A DNA stretch of 64,000 bases, taken from NCBI GenBank assembly GCA_020633325.1, contig JACKDX010000002.1:372001-436000 (forward strand), read 5' to 3'. Position 1 is the stretch's first letter. Each line of letters opens with the position of its first letter. The DNA comes from Myxococcales bacterium (GTDB taxonomy: Bacteria; Myxococcota_A; Polyangia; Polyangiales; GCA-016699535). Of this stretch, positions 16,557 to 24,087 are shown in pieces. Made by a program: the position numbers and the translations under genes. The notes below the pieces were generated by a model. That model had not been told where the DNA came from and did not search any database. It worked only from the letters and a program-made list of their open reading frames with translations.

Positions 16557-17642
16557 CTAGTCTGCTTCGTCGTCCTCGTCACCTTTGTACGAGCCCAGCC
16601 ATCCGCGGCGCCGGAAGTATACCAGCATGCCAATGCCGACGGCGGCCATTAACCCCAGTAGTAAGGGGTAGGCCCATCTGACGCTTAGCTCAGGCATGTA
16701 GTGAAAGTTCATTCCATAGACACTGGTCAAGAATGTCAATGGGATGAATATCGTCGCAATGATCGTGAGCACACGCATAACCTCGTTGGTTTTTTGCGCC
16801 AACATCGAGAGATACGTGTTCATTAGACTTTGAATCAATTCGCGATAGGATTCGGTGACTTCGGTGACCTGCACGCAATGGTCGAGCGTATCGCGAAAAT
16901 ACACGCGCGACTGGTTGGTGATCATGGGATGCTCATCTCTTAAGATTTGCTGTACCGCTTCTCTTTGCGGCCAAAGTGTGCGCCGCAGTTGCAGTAAAAC
17001 GTGTCGCTTATCGGTTAGCTGTTCGAGTGTCTTCGCAGTAGGTCGGAGCATGACGCGATCTTCGAGACGCTCCAGTTGGTCGCCGAGCGCCTCAAGCACC
17101 GGGTAGTATCCATCGATGACAGTGTCCAAAATGCCGTGTGCCAAATAATCGGGCCCAGCGCTGCGGATGAGTCCTGGCCCTTTGCGCAGCCGATTACGGA
17201 CGGGATCGAGGATATCCCCATACCGCTCTTGAAATGTGAGTACATAGTTAGCGCCGATGACGATACTCACCTGTTCCACCTCGACAGTATCGGGCGAACG
17301 TATGCTGAGCATGCGGGTAATCAGCAAGTGGTGATGATCGTATGCTTCACTCTTGGGGCGCTGGGGCACACTGACAATGTCTTCAAGTACCAGTCGATGA
17401 AGGGAAAAGATGCTGCCTATGCGCCGCAAGACTTCTTCATCCCCTGTCCCCTGAACGTCGATCCATGCCTTTAATGGCTGATGGGGAATGCTGGCAAGTT
17501 CGTCCAGATCACTGATCTGATGCTCTTGCACCGATGTCTCGTTATAGAGTATGGCGCGCACCTTGGGCGGTGGCGATCCCTCTGCAATCGAGAGGGTACC
17601 CGGGCTTGCACCGACGGGGGGAATGGTTTTCGCAAGAACCAT
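16557..17642 (-). CDS. corA: CorA-family Mg2+/Co2+ transporter
   Basis: This 361-residue inner-membrane channel belongs to the CorA family. A long N-terminal cytoplasmic alpha/beta domain (HQISDLDELASIPHQPLKA onward) leads through a stalk helix. Two C-terminal membrane helices follow, with the diagnostic YGMNF motif at the pore entrance. The cytoplasmic tail is very acidic (KGDEDDEAD). CorA forms a homopentamer that admits Mg2+ (and Co2+ or Ni2+) down its gradient. Length is slightly above the E. coli protein and typical of the wider family. The gene lies convergent to the LOG gene with 10 bases between them. Confidence 0.94.
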   Translation of the reverse strand: MVLAKTIPPVGASPGTLSIAEGSPPPKVRAILYNETSVQEHQISDLDELASIPHQPLKAWIDVQGTGDEEVLRRIGSIFSLHRLVLEDIVSVPQRPKSEAYDHHHLLITRMLSIRSPDTVEVEQVSIVIGANYVLTFQERYGDILDPVRNRLRKGPGLIRSAGPDYLAHGILDTVIDGYYPVLEALGDQLERLEDRVMLRPTAKTLEQLTDKRHVLLQLRRTLWPQREAVQQILRDEHPMITNQSRVYFRDTLDHCVQVTEVTESYRELIQSLMNTYLSMLAQKTNEVMRVLTIIATIFIPLTFLTSVYGMNFHYMPELSVRWAYPLLLGLMAAVGIGMLVYFRRRGWLGSYKGDEDDEAD

Positions 17643-17768
17643 GCGTCACTGTGTAGGGCGCATTTCAGCGGCTTGCAATCCCCCGCTCCTATCTCGGGAA
17701 GGGGCTGCCTTTTGCTCGTGAGTTTGGGTTGTCCGCGCGTCTGAGATGGCCCGGCTGACCGTCAACCG

Positions 17769-17811
17769 TGTTTCCGAGATTTTGCATGGCGGAAACATTG
17801 TAGAAACATTG
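17769..17811 (+). promoter_or_regulatory. Repeat-rich amtB upstream region with a sigma-54-like element
   Basis: Three structures overlap here. TGTTTCC at 17769-17775 is the inverted complement of GGAAACA at 17791-17797. GAAACATTG occurs twice with an 11-base period (17792-17800 and 17803-17811). TGGCGGAAACATTGTA at 17787-17802 resembles a sigma-54 -24/-12 promoter: TGGC and TTG are at the right spacing, but the -12 GC is GT. The amtB start is about 80 bases downstream. Nitrogen-regulated sigma-54 control of amtB is common, and rpoN and glnD are in this window, but the -12 mismatch keeps this tentative. Confidence 0.35.
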
Positions 17812-17882
17812 GCCGTTTATAGTCTCCGTTTGAAATGTGTGCACACAGCTAGCTTGTGTGCGAGATTGGAGGCAACAATAAA

Positions 17883-19217
17883 ATGGCAGAGCTCGTACCT
17901 GCGGACATCGCCTGGATGCTGATGGCTACCGCACTGGTACTCGTGATGACCCCGGCCCTGGCGCTCTTTTACGGTGGGTTGGTCCGTTCCAAGAACGTCC
18001 TTTCCACGTTCATGCATAGCTTTTTTGCACTGGGGCTTGTGACCGTGCAATGGGTTGTCTTAGGGTATTCGCTTGCCTTCGCCCCTACCCAGGGCGGCAT
18101 CATCGGCGCCTTCGATTACGCCTTTTTCCAAGGTGTCGGCCTCGAGCCCAAAGGAAACATACCGCATGTGCTGTTTGCTGCGTTTCAGATGATGTTTGCC
18201 ATCATTACGCCCGCGTTAATTTCCGGAGCCTTTGCAGAACGCATCAAGTTCTCCGCCTACGTCCTGTTTAGCTTGTTATGGACAACGTGTGTCTACGATC
18301 CTCTTGCGCACTGGGTATGGAGTCCGGGAGGCTGGCTCGCGAAACGAGGCGCTCTCGATTTTGCCGGCGGCACGGTCGTGCATGTGGCGGCTGGGATCAG
18401 CGCCTTGGTGATCGCCGTCATGGTGGGCAGGCGCAGTGGCTACCCGCATCGGAAAGCGCCGCCGCACAATCTTACGATGACCCTACTTGGCGCGGGACTA
18501 CTGTGGTTCGGCTGGTTTGGTTTCAATGCGGGCAGCGCTTTGGGTGCCAACAGCATTGCCGCTCTGGCGTTGGTCAATACCCACATAGCCGCAGCTCTCG
18601 GCGGGGTGGCTTGGGCGTCTGTTGAGTGGATCAGATATGGCAAGCCTTCGGCGCTCGGCGTGGCTTCCGGTCTGGTCGCAGGTTTGGTTGCCATCACTCC
18701 GGCGGCAGGTTTTGTGGGGCCAGTGGACTCTCTCTGGATCGGCATGCTAGCGGGGGTACTCTGTTACGCAGGCGTGCTGCTCAAGCATCGCCTTGGTTAC
18801 GACGATGCGCTCGATGCTTTTGGTGTCCACGGCATTGGTGGCGCGGCGGGCGCGATTCTGACCGGTGTATTCGCATCGACGGCATGGAACCCCCACGGCG
18901 GCGATGGTCTGTTGCACGGCGGCACGTCGCTATTCTGGGAACAAATCCTCGCGACGGCCGCGACGGGGTGCTACGCGATTGTCGTAACATTTGCGATCGT
19001 GAAGTTTGTGGACAGCGTGATTGGCTTTCGTCCCTTGGAGTACATTGAACAAGAGGGATTGGACTATGCCTTGCACGGAGAAGAGGCGTACGGCGATGCG
19101 CTGGATGGCCAACGCCTGCCATCGGAAATCGCGGAACTCGAGGGCCAGCAAGAGCTCGTGCGTAGCGCGGTCACGCCTCCGGCCCTGGGAACAGGAGCCC
19201 AGCGATCAACCGGTTGA
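17883..19217 (+). CDS. amtB: AmtB-family ammonium transporter
   Basis: This 444-residue ammonium channel has about eleven membrane segments. Recognisable AmtB features include ALFYGGLVRSKNVLSTFMHS, the WVWSPGGWLAKRGALDFAGG block and the pore histidine segments DFAGGTVVHVAAG and DALDAFGVHGIGGAAGAILTG. The frame is open to 17856, but the ATG at 17883 has GGAGG at 17868-17872 and the expected N-terminal MAELVPADIAWMLM, so I use it. The C-terminal cytoplasmic tail (PLEYIEQEGLDYALHGEEAY) is the region that docks PII proteins in relatives. No glnK/PII gene is adjacent, unlike the common glnK-amtB arrangement; the PII-modifying enzyme gene glnD lies at 52-55 kb. Confidence 0.95.
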   Translation: MAELVPADIAWMLMATALVLVMTPALALFYGGLVRSKNVLSTFMHSFFALGLVTVQWVVLGYSLAFAPTQGGIIGAFDYAFFQGVGLEPKGNIPHVLFAAFQMMFAIITPALISGAFAERIKFSAYVLFSLLWTTCVYDPLAHWVWSPGGWLAKRGALDFAGGTVVHVAAGISALVIAVMVGRRSGYPHRKAPPHNLTMTLLGAGLLWFGWFGFNAGSALGANSIAALALVNTHIAAALGGVAWASVEWIRYGKPSALGVASGLVAGLVAITPAAGFVGPVDSLWIGMLAGVLCYAGVLLKHRLGYDDALDAFGVHGIGGAAGAILTGVFASTAWNPHGGDGLLHGGTSLFWEQILATAATGCYAIVVTFAIVKFVDSVIGFRPLEYIEQEGLDYALHGEEAYGDALDGQRLPSEIAELEGQQELVRSAVTPPALGTGAQRSTG

Positions 19218-19327
19218 AAAGGTGGTCCTGAGCCCCTATTGTATACTAACTAGCAATAGCTGGGGTGCGGCAGCGTCCAGGGATCCGCTGTAGCGGTTAC
19301 GCGTACTGCTAGCGGGAACCTTGCCTA
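19218..19327 (+). other. Gap after amtB with an inverted repeat
   Basis: The 110 bases after amtB contain a perfect 6-base inverted repeat, CTATTG (19236-19241) and CAATAG (19254-19259). A 12-base spacer separates the arms and includes the palindrome GTATAC. The arms are AT-rich and no T-run follows, so it is not a convincing terminator. It could be an operator or a weak structure at the amtB 3' end. Both flanking genes end here (convergent). Confidence 0.3.
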
Positions 19328-19957
19328 TTATTCCGAGGCCTGGCCCATGAACCCGTTTTCTCGATGGCCAAAGAGTACGTTGAATGTGGTGAGTGAGCCA
19401 TAGCAGCCCGTGATGTATTGCTGAAGCTGAACTTTTTCGTCATCTGCAAGCTTGGCGTTGCCGTTGATTTTCTGCTCCAACACACGAAGCTTGTCCCGTA
19501 TCATGACAACTTTGTGAAACAGCGCTTCAATGGGGATTTGCTTTTCCTGCACGCCTTGTTTGCCGGGTTTCAAAACCACGTGTCCGCCGCGCCACCGATC
19601 GGCCAAATCAACATCGTCGAGGCCCAGTTCTTCACGTAAGACATCTCGCAAAATTTCTCGAAACTCATTTCCGTCCATAGATAAGTCTAGCTCCTTGATT
19701 GGGGTTGACTTGCGTCGTCGAACTTCCGAACGCCCAGCGCGCGCGACCGCACGCTTCTGTTTTGAAGCTGTCCAGGGGGTGCCGACGGCTTTGTAGCTTG
19801 CGCAAGTTGCGGATTCCGCAAGCGGCGAAGCGGCCCAGCCCAGCCGGCATTCCCCCGAAGCGACGCCGTGCTCATTGTGATACAAGCGAATGAAAAATGC
19901 ACAGGTTCCACACCGGCCGCTGAAATCTCCTTGCATCGACACGCAAGCATAACACAT
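19328..19957 (-). CDS. Conserved-looking unknown protein with Cys-rich N-terminus
   Basis: I do not recognise a named family. The 209 residues fall into three parts. First is a Cys-containing N-terminal module of about 60 residues with CGTCAFF, then GECRLGW and ATCASYK, a spacing that looks like a small metal or Fe-S site. A basic linker rich in Lys and Arg follows (about 65-90). The third part is a helical C-terminal domain (MDGNEFREILRDVLREELGL, then KVVMIRDKLRVLEQKINGNA). An internal ATG at the start of that C-terminal domain (MDGNEF) could serve as an alternative start. The gene is convergent with amtB. Confidence 0.7.
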   Translation of the reverse strand: MCYACVSMQGDFSGRCGTCAFFIRLYHNEHGVASGECRLGWAASPLAESATCASYKAVGTPWTASKQKRAVARAGRSEVRRRKSTPIKELDLSMDGNEFREILRDVLREELGLDDVDLADRWRGGHVVLKPGKQGVQEKQIPIEALFHKVVMIRDKLRVLEQKINGNAKLADDEKVQLQQYITGCYGSLTTFNVLFGHRENGFMGQASE

Positions 19958-20020
19958 TCGTTTGCGATTGCCCTCGCCAAGGCACGCGAGCCCGCAGGTT
20001 TTGGAGACTCCCGTAGCAAG

Positions 20021-20044
20021 GCGTGTGCGTGTGTGTGTGCGTGC
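20021..20044. repeat. 24-base alternating purine-pyrimidine (GT/GC) tract
   Basis: An unbroken alternating purine-pyrimidine run, mostly GT steps with interspersed GC, lies between the two minus-strand genes at 19328 and 20084. Such tracts can adopt Z-DNA under negative supercoiling and are prone to slippage. It falls in the 126-base gap upstream of the 19328-19957 gene. No further function can be read from the sequence. Confidence 0.6.
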
Positions 20045-20083
20045 TTGGAATCTTTTGACTCTGGATCGCGGCTTACAGTCTTT

Positions 20084-20380
20084 TTAGTGCTTCTGAATTG
20101 CGCGAATGAGCTGTTTTTTGCTCATCGTGCTCCGGCGCTTGATGTCGAGCTGTTTAGCGCGGTTATAAAGCTCGGTTTTGCTTCGCTCAGACAGCGGTTT
20201 GTTCGGGTTACCCGTACCTTGGCTGGTCTTATTCGGCGTCTCCCCATGCTTGCGGCGGCTCTTGTTCACCGTCCGCGCCGCAATTTCCTTGGCGCGCTTG
20301 GTTGATTTGCCTTCCTTCTTCTCACTGGCTTTAATGTGCTTATACTGACGCTCTTCCTTGTTACTCCAAGCTTTCGGCAT
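20084..20380 (-). CDS. Small basic protein of the Rho-N/SAP-like 'plasmid stabilization' family
   Basis: From the ATG at 20380 this is a 98-residue very basic protein starting MPKAWSNKEERQYKHIKAS. It continues with KRAKEIAARTVNKSRRKHG and TPNKTSQGTGNPNKPL, and ends in a helix-extended-loop-helix module (ERSKTELYNRAKQLDIKRR, then MSKKQLIRAIQKH). This resembles the N-terminal domain of Rho or a SAP nucleic-acid-binding motif. Proteins with this layout are widespread and often annotated, without strong evidence, as plasmid stabilization proteins. A strong ribosome site (GGAGGGGAG) just before 20380 fixes the start; the frame is open 15 codons further. Nucleic acid binding is likely. Confidence 0.83.
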   Translation of the reverse strand: MPKAWSNKEERQYKHIKASEKKEGKSTKRAKEIAARTVNKSRRKHGETPNKTSQGTGNPNKPLSERSKTELYNRAKQLDIKRRSTMSKKQLIRAIQKH

Positions 20381-20458
20381 ACTCCCCTCCTCTGGTCGGA
20401 CCCTATCTCGGCCTGACTTGCACAATATCTATGGCCCAAGTTGGTCGGTTATTCAATA

Positions 20459-20534
<76 letters not shown>

Positions 20535-20549
20535 GGATAAGCACGAAAG

Positions 20550-20567
20550 CCCAGGGAGCAGCCTGGG
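20550..20567 (-). terminator. Stem-loop after the acidic protein gene, probable terminator
   Basis: CCCAGG (20550-20555) and CCTGGG (20562-20567) form a perfect 6-base stem with a 6-base loop. Read on the minus strand it lies about 28 bases after the stop of the 20595-21011 gene and is followed by CTTTCGTGCTT, a weak T-rich tail. It would separate that gene from the tRNA. The imperfect T-tract keeps confidence moderate. Confidence 0.45.
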
Positions 20568-20594
20568 GGCACGGGGAGAGGACGAAGGGCTAAG

Positions 20595-21011
20595 TCAGAT
20601 ATCTCCTTCCACTTCTTCTTCCGTCTCGTCTTCGCCATCTAAGTCGATGTCGCCATTGTCGGCGATAACTTCTTCCTCATCGTCGGCCGGTTCTTCCTCG
20701 GGATCTTCCTCTTCGTCTTCTTCCTCATATTCATCCGTGGCGTACTTCAGTTCTAAGCCTGCTTCTGACAGCTGTGCTTCTATCAACTCCAGTAGCTCGT
20801 CCACCTCGTCTCCTGACCATTCATCGATGAGTTCTGACAAAAGCTCGTAGAAATCGCCACCGTCGATCCGACGCTCGATTTCTTCCACCTGTTCCTCGGA
20901 AAACGCATCGAGAATATCCTCGCGTAACGTCTCTGTGTCGTCTTCTTCTATGGCATCTGTCGCCGAATTGCGGATGTGCTTGAGGGCACGTCGATCAAGT
21001 ATAATTTCCAT
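20595..21011 (-). CDS. Highly acidic protein of unknown function
   Basis: This 138-residue protein starts MEIILDRRALKHIRNSATDA. A helical N-terminal domain covers about residues 1-90 and a low-complexity tail rich in Glu and Asp runs from about 93 to the end. I do not recognise the family. The strongly acidic tail suggests binding to basic partners, metal ions or nucleic-acid-binding proteins, but no function can be assigned. The ATG is preceded by GGGAGC. A good -35 hexamer (TTGACA) lies upstream, and a stem-loop follows the stop, so it looks like a single-gene transcript. The plus-strand Ser-rich open frame over the same bases is only its shadow. Confidence 0.72.
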   Translation of the reverse strand: MEIILDRRALKHIRNSATDAIEEDDTETLREDILDAFSEEQVEEIERRIDGGDFYELLSELIDEWSGDEVDELLELIEAQLSEAGLELKYATDEYEEEDEEEDPEEEPADDEEEVIADNGDIDLDGEDETEEEVEGDI

Positions 21012-21019
21012 GACGGCTC

Positions 21020-21049
21020 CCGATAGATCAAGGTCTAGGATGCTGTCAA
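21020..21049 (-). promoter_or_regulatory. Possible promoter of the acidic protein gene
   Basis: On the minus strand a perfect TTGACA (21049-21044) is followed after 18 bases by TATCGG (21025-21020), a poor -10 match. The hexamer pair sits just before the ATG at 21011. The -35 is convincing and the -10 is not. Confidence 0.35.
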
Positions 21050-21071
21050 CAATAATGCCGCATTAGTGCCA

Positions 21072-21284
21072 TTAAAGGTTGCCCGGCGGCGTCATGGGGC
21101 TGGGCTTATAGGTGTCTTTTGGCCGAAGTCGCACGATTTCGGTCCTAGCCCCCCTCATTGAACGCTTTGGGCTAGCACGCACCGGCTGAGTGATGCCGCC
21201 GCTCAATAAATCGGTCTGCTCCAGGACAAAGAGTTCTTGCGACGGCCCACGAGGCTTGACGATTTCTGCCAGAGAGGGTTCCAC
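21072..21284 (-). CDS. Small ORF, possible 70-residue protein
   Basis: This is a 70-residue frame with a GTG start (MEPSLAEIVKPRGPSQELF), preceded by AAGGCGG at a plausible distance. It is Pro- and Arg-rich at the C-terminus (KDTYKPSPMTPPGNL), has no signal peptide or membrane segment, and matches no family I know. It fills the gap between the acidic protein gene (same strand) and the divergent FHA operon, starting 11 bases from that operon's first possible start. It may be a real small gene or chance; if real, its promoter must overlap the FHA operon's 5' end. Confidence 0.4.
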   Translation of the reverse strand: MEPSLAEIVKPRGPSQELFVLEQTDLLSGGITQPVRASPKRSMRGARTEIVRLRPKDTYKPSPMTPPGNL

Positions 21285-21295
21285 TAAGCCGCCTT

Positions 21296-22222
21296 ATGGA
21301 AGACCGGACCACGAGAGAGAAAATTTGCAGTAAGAAGGTCGGCATGCAGCCCGAGTTATATCGACCCGAGGCGGGTATGGCGGCGCATGACCACCTCGAT
21401 CCTTTGAGCGTGTCGAGACAACTGCGTTGTGATGGATGCGGAGAGCTCAACTTTAGCAACATGCGCTTCTGCAAGCATTGCGGAATGCGATTATTGATCA
21501 AGGGACTAGATTCCAATGTACATGGGTATTGCAAGGGTGATCTGCCAGCATTAGCGCATCTCGTATGTTTGCAGGCCAATGGGGCGGACGGCGAAATAAT
21601 TGAACTCTCCCGCGATCAAGTTGACATCGGACGGCACGAAGGAGACGTAATTTTCAGCGATGATCCGTTCTTATCGATCCGGCACGCGCGGCTCTCTCGG
21701 CGTGATGGTGCGTACTATTTAGTGGATTTGGACAGCGTCAACGGCGTGTATATCCGGATCACTGATCCGACGGCACTCACCCATGGCGACACAATACTCA
21801 TCGGGCAGCAAGTTTTACGGTTCGAGATGGTCTCAGATAATGGGCCGCTTGGCGCAGCATTCCAGCAGGGAGTGAAAATATTCGGCACACCCGAGGTGTT
21901 CCGCGCGGCCCGATTAGTGCAGTATACCACAGAAGGGGTGGGGAGGGATACGTACACCATCTATCGGGACGAAACAGTACTAGGTAGGGAAAATGGAGAC
22001 ATTGTATTCACCGACGATCCGTTTTTATCCCGGCGTCATGCAGCCATCGTGAGGGACAAGGCAACAAATGGCTTTTCTCTTCACGATCTAGGATCATCGA
22101 ACGGAACTGGCCTGCGCATACGTATCGAGCATAAACTACGGCCGGGAGATCAGATCCGCATGGGGCGCCAGCTTTTTAGGTTTGAGACCGACGCCGACCC
22201 GAATGGGGAAGGGCACGCCTGA
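21296..22222 (+). CDS. Zinc-ribbon protein with two FHA domains
   Basis: A zinc ribbon (CDGC at 45-48, CKHC at 59-62) is followed by two tandem FHA domains, at about 95-180 and 205-300. Both FHA domains keep the phosphothreonine-binding signature: IGRHEGD with SIRHARL and SVNG in the first, LGRENGD with SRRHAAI and SSNGT in the second. The two are similar enough to suggest an internal duplication. FHA domains bind phosphothreonine peptides, so this is a likely reader of Ser/Thr kinase signalling. The start is uncertain: ATGs at 21296, 21344 and 21377 are all in frame. A PP2C gene follows after 2 bases, the first step of a four-gene operon. Confidence 0.87.
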   Translation: MEDRTTREKICSKKVGMQPELYRPEAGMAAHDHLDPLSVSRQLRCDGCGELNFSNMRFCKHCGMRLLIKGLDSNVHGYCKGDLPALAHLVCLQANGADGEIIELSRDQVDIGRHEGDVIFSDDPFLSIRHARLSRRDGAYYLVDLDSVNGVYIRITDPTALTHGDTILIGQQVLRFEMVSDNGPLGAAFQQGVKIFGTPEVFRAARLVQYTTEGVGRDTYTIYRDETVLGRENGDIVFTDDPFLSRRHAAIVRDKATNGFSLHDLGSSNGTGLRIRIEHKLRPGDQIRMGRQLFRFETDADPNGEGHA

Positions 22223-22224
22223 CG

Positions 22225-24078
22225 ATGCACGATGAGGACAGCGTGATCGGCGCATCCAATTCCGATGACACGCCCGCAGAAAAGACGGACGAGAAAACCG
22301 ACACGCCTCCGCATGAGCGAGATACCCTTATCGATTCACCGGCGGCGGGATCTTCCGTCCATAGTTCACAAGCGCTCGCGGAAACGCTAAGGCCAGAGGG
22401 AAACCGAAGCAACCCGCCCGCCACGGCTAAGCGCCGCGACCGGGCTAAGGACGCAAATCGTCCGGGCCTTCATGTACGTGTGTATGGCGCCAGCGATGTG
22501 GGGCTAGTGCGAGAGCACAACGAGGACAATCTACTTGTGGCGGATCTGAGCCGCGGCTTGAGGACCCTGCGAGATGGGTTGCTCCAAGAGCATGCGATTG
22601 GGGCGCAAGGGAGCATCTTCGGTGTCTGCGACGGTATGGGCGGGGCAGCGGCTGGGGAGGTCGCAAGCCAAATGGCGGTTGATATTATTTATGAATGCAT
22701 GCATGGAGCGCCGCCGCCTTCGAATCGCGATGTGTTTGCGAATCGACTGGTCAAGGCCATGGCTAGGGCAGGCGAGAGAATTTATCAGGAGGCTGAGTCC
22801 AACCGCCACCGGCGGGGCATGGGCACCACCGCGACGCTTGCCGGCTTGATTGACGCCACGCTTTTTGTCGCGCAGGTAGGGGATAGTCGCGCGTATCTCC
22901 TCAGAAACCGCCGGCTCGGGCCGATTACCAAAGACCAGTCGCTGGTGAACCAGCTCCTTGAGGCCGGGCAGTTGACCAAGGAGGAAGCAGAGGCTTTCGA
23001 GCATTCCAACATAATTTTGCAGGCGCTCGGCACGACTGAAGAGGTGCAAATCGACCTTACGTTTCTTGTGCTTAAGCGTCACGATCGCTTGTTGTTGTGT
23101 TCGGACGGGCTATCGGGTCTGGTGAGCGATCACCATATTGAGCAAATTCTCAACCAAGAGTCGGATCCGGAGCTTGTATGCGAGAAACTGATTCGTGCTG
23201 CGCATGCTGGCGGCGGGCACGACAACGTGACGGTGGTGGTCGCGGATTTCTTTGGTGCGGATCTCAAGCCTGCCTTGGCGGGAGAGGAGGCTGCTTATCA
23301 ACAGTATCCGCTGCCGCCCGATCAGGAGCGGGAAGGCGTTCCAGTCACGCGCAAGCTGCAAGTGGATCGCAGCCTGAGTCTCCAACATGAGGTTTTAGGA
23401 CAGCAGCACGGCCGGAGTTGGCCAAGCCCAGGGCGCATCGTTTCGGTGGGGCTGCTGGGCCTGGGCCTGATGGTCGCAGGCGGCGTTGCGGCGTGGCTGG
23501 GATCCCGTCATCCCTATGGGGACAACCCGAGCAAAGAAGCGGCCGAGGCCTCAGGTGGTGCCTCAGCAGGCAAAGGAGCGATATTGCGGCCGGAACCGAG
23601 CATCACGGAACTCGTGGAAGTGAGGGTGCGAACCGACGCAGACAATGCGCTACTGTTTGTGGATGGTGAACGCTACGGTGAGCTTCCGGCTAAGGAGGAC
23701 CTGAGTCTTTTGTTTCCGCCGGGTGCGTATCGCTTCGAGGCGCGAAGCGACGGTAATATTGTGGCCAATAGGCTTGTGACCATCCGGCGGGGCATGAGCG
23801 CCGAGGTTGCGCTGAACCTGCCGCGAGGACAGCTTGGACGACGACCGCCCATGGCTGAAGACAATGCCGCGGCGCAACGCCCAGAAGAAACTCCATCCGG
23901 CGAGATGGCACCCAAAGAGGAAGCCAGAGAGAGCCAGGGCGCCCCACCGTCAGCGCCGTCAGCACCTGCCCCCATGCTCCCAGCGGAGCCCGAGGCGGCT
24001 GAGACCCCATCGCGAACGGCGGGGCAGGAGGAGTCACCGGCTTTGGAGGACCCGCCGGAGCAGGCGCCTCAGCCTTAG
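22225..24078 (+). CDS. PP2C-family Ser/Thr phosphatase with TM helix and PEGA-like domain
   Basis: This 617-residue protein has a disordered N-terminal region (1-80), then a complete PPM/PP2C phosphatase domain (about 85-345). The metal-binding and core motifs are present: VREHNEDN, FGVCDGMGG, GMGTTATL, VGDSRAYL, CSDGLSGLV and GGHDNVTVVV. A transmembrane helix follows (about 404-424), then an external PEGA-like beta domain (about 462-532, LLFVDGERYGELPAKED) and a Pro/Glu/Ala-rich tail. It should remove phosphate from Ser/Thr-phosphorylated proteins at the inner membrane, while the PEGA part probably contacts the cell envelope. It lies between two FHA protein genes (gaps of 2 and 9 bases); no kinase is encoded in the operon. 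Confidence 0.92.
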   Translation: MHDEDSVIGASNSDDTPAEKTDEKTDTPPHERDTLIDSPAAGSSVHSSQALAETLRPEGNRSNPPATAKRRDRAKDANRPGLHVRVYGASDVGLVREHNEDNLLVADLSRGLRTLRDGLLQEHAIGAQGSIFGVCDGMGGAAAGEVASQMAVDIIYECMHGAPPPSNRDVFANRLVKAMARAGERIYQEAESNRHRRGMGTTATLAGLIDATLFVAQVGDSRAYLLRNRRLGPITKDQSLVNQLLEAGQLTKEEAEAFEHSNIILQALGTTEEVQIDLTFLVLKRHDRLLLCSDGLSGLVSDHHIEQILNQESDPELVCEKLIRAAHAGGGHDNVTVVVADFFGADLKPALAGEEAAYQQYPLPPDQEREGVPVTRKLQVDRSLSLQHEVLGQQHGRSWPSPGRIVSVGLLGLGLMVAGGVAAWLGSRHPYGDNPSKEAAEASGGASAGKGAILRPEPSITELVEVRVRTDADNALLFVDGERYGELPAKEDLSLLFPPGAYRFEARSDGNIVANRLVTIRRGMSAEVALNLPRGQLGRRPPMAEDNAAAQRPEETPSGEMAPKEEARESQGAPPSAPSAPAPMLPAEPEAAETPSRTAGQEESPALEDPPEQAPQP

Positions 24079-24087
24079 CACCCTCTT

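Noticed and set aside
19237..19247. TATTGTATACT, identical to the sequence at 5499-5509, as a second promoter
   Set aside because: An 11-base match in 64 kb is expected by chance, and nothing coding lies downstream on the plus strand.
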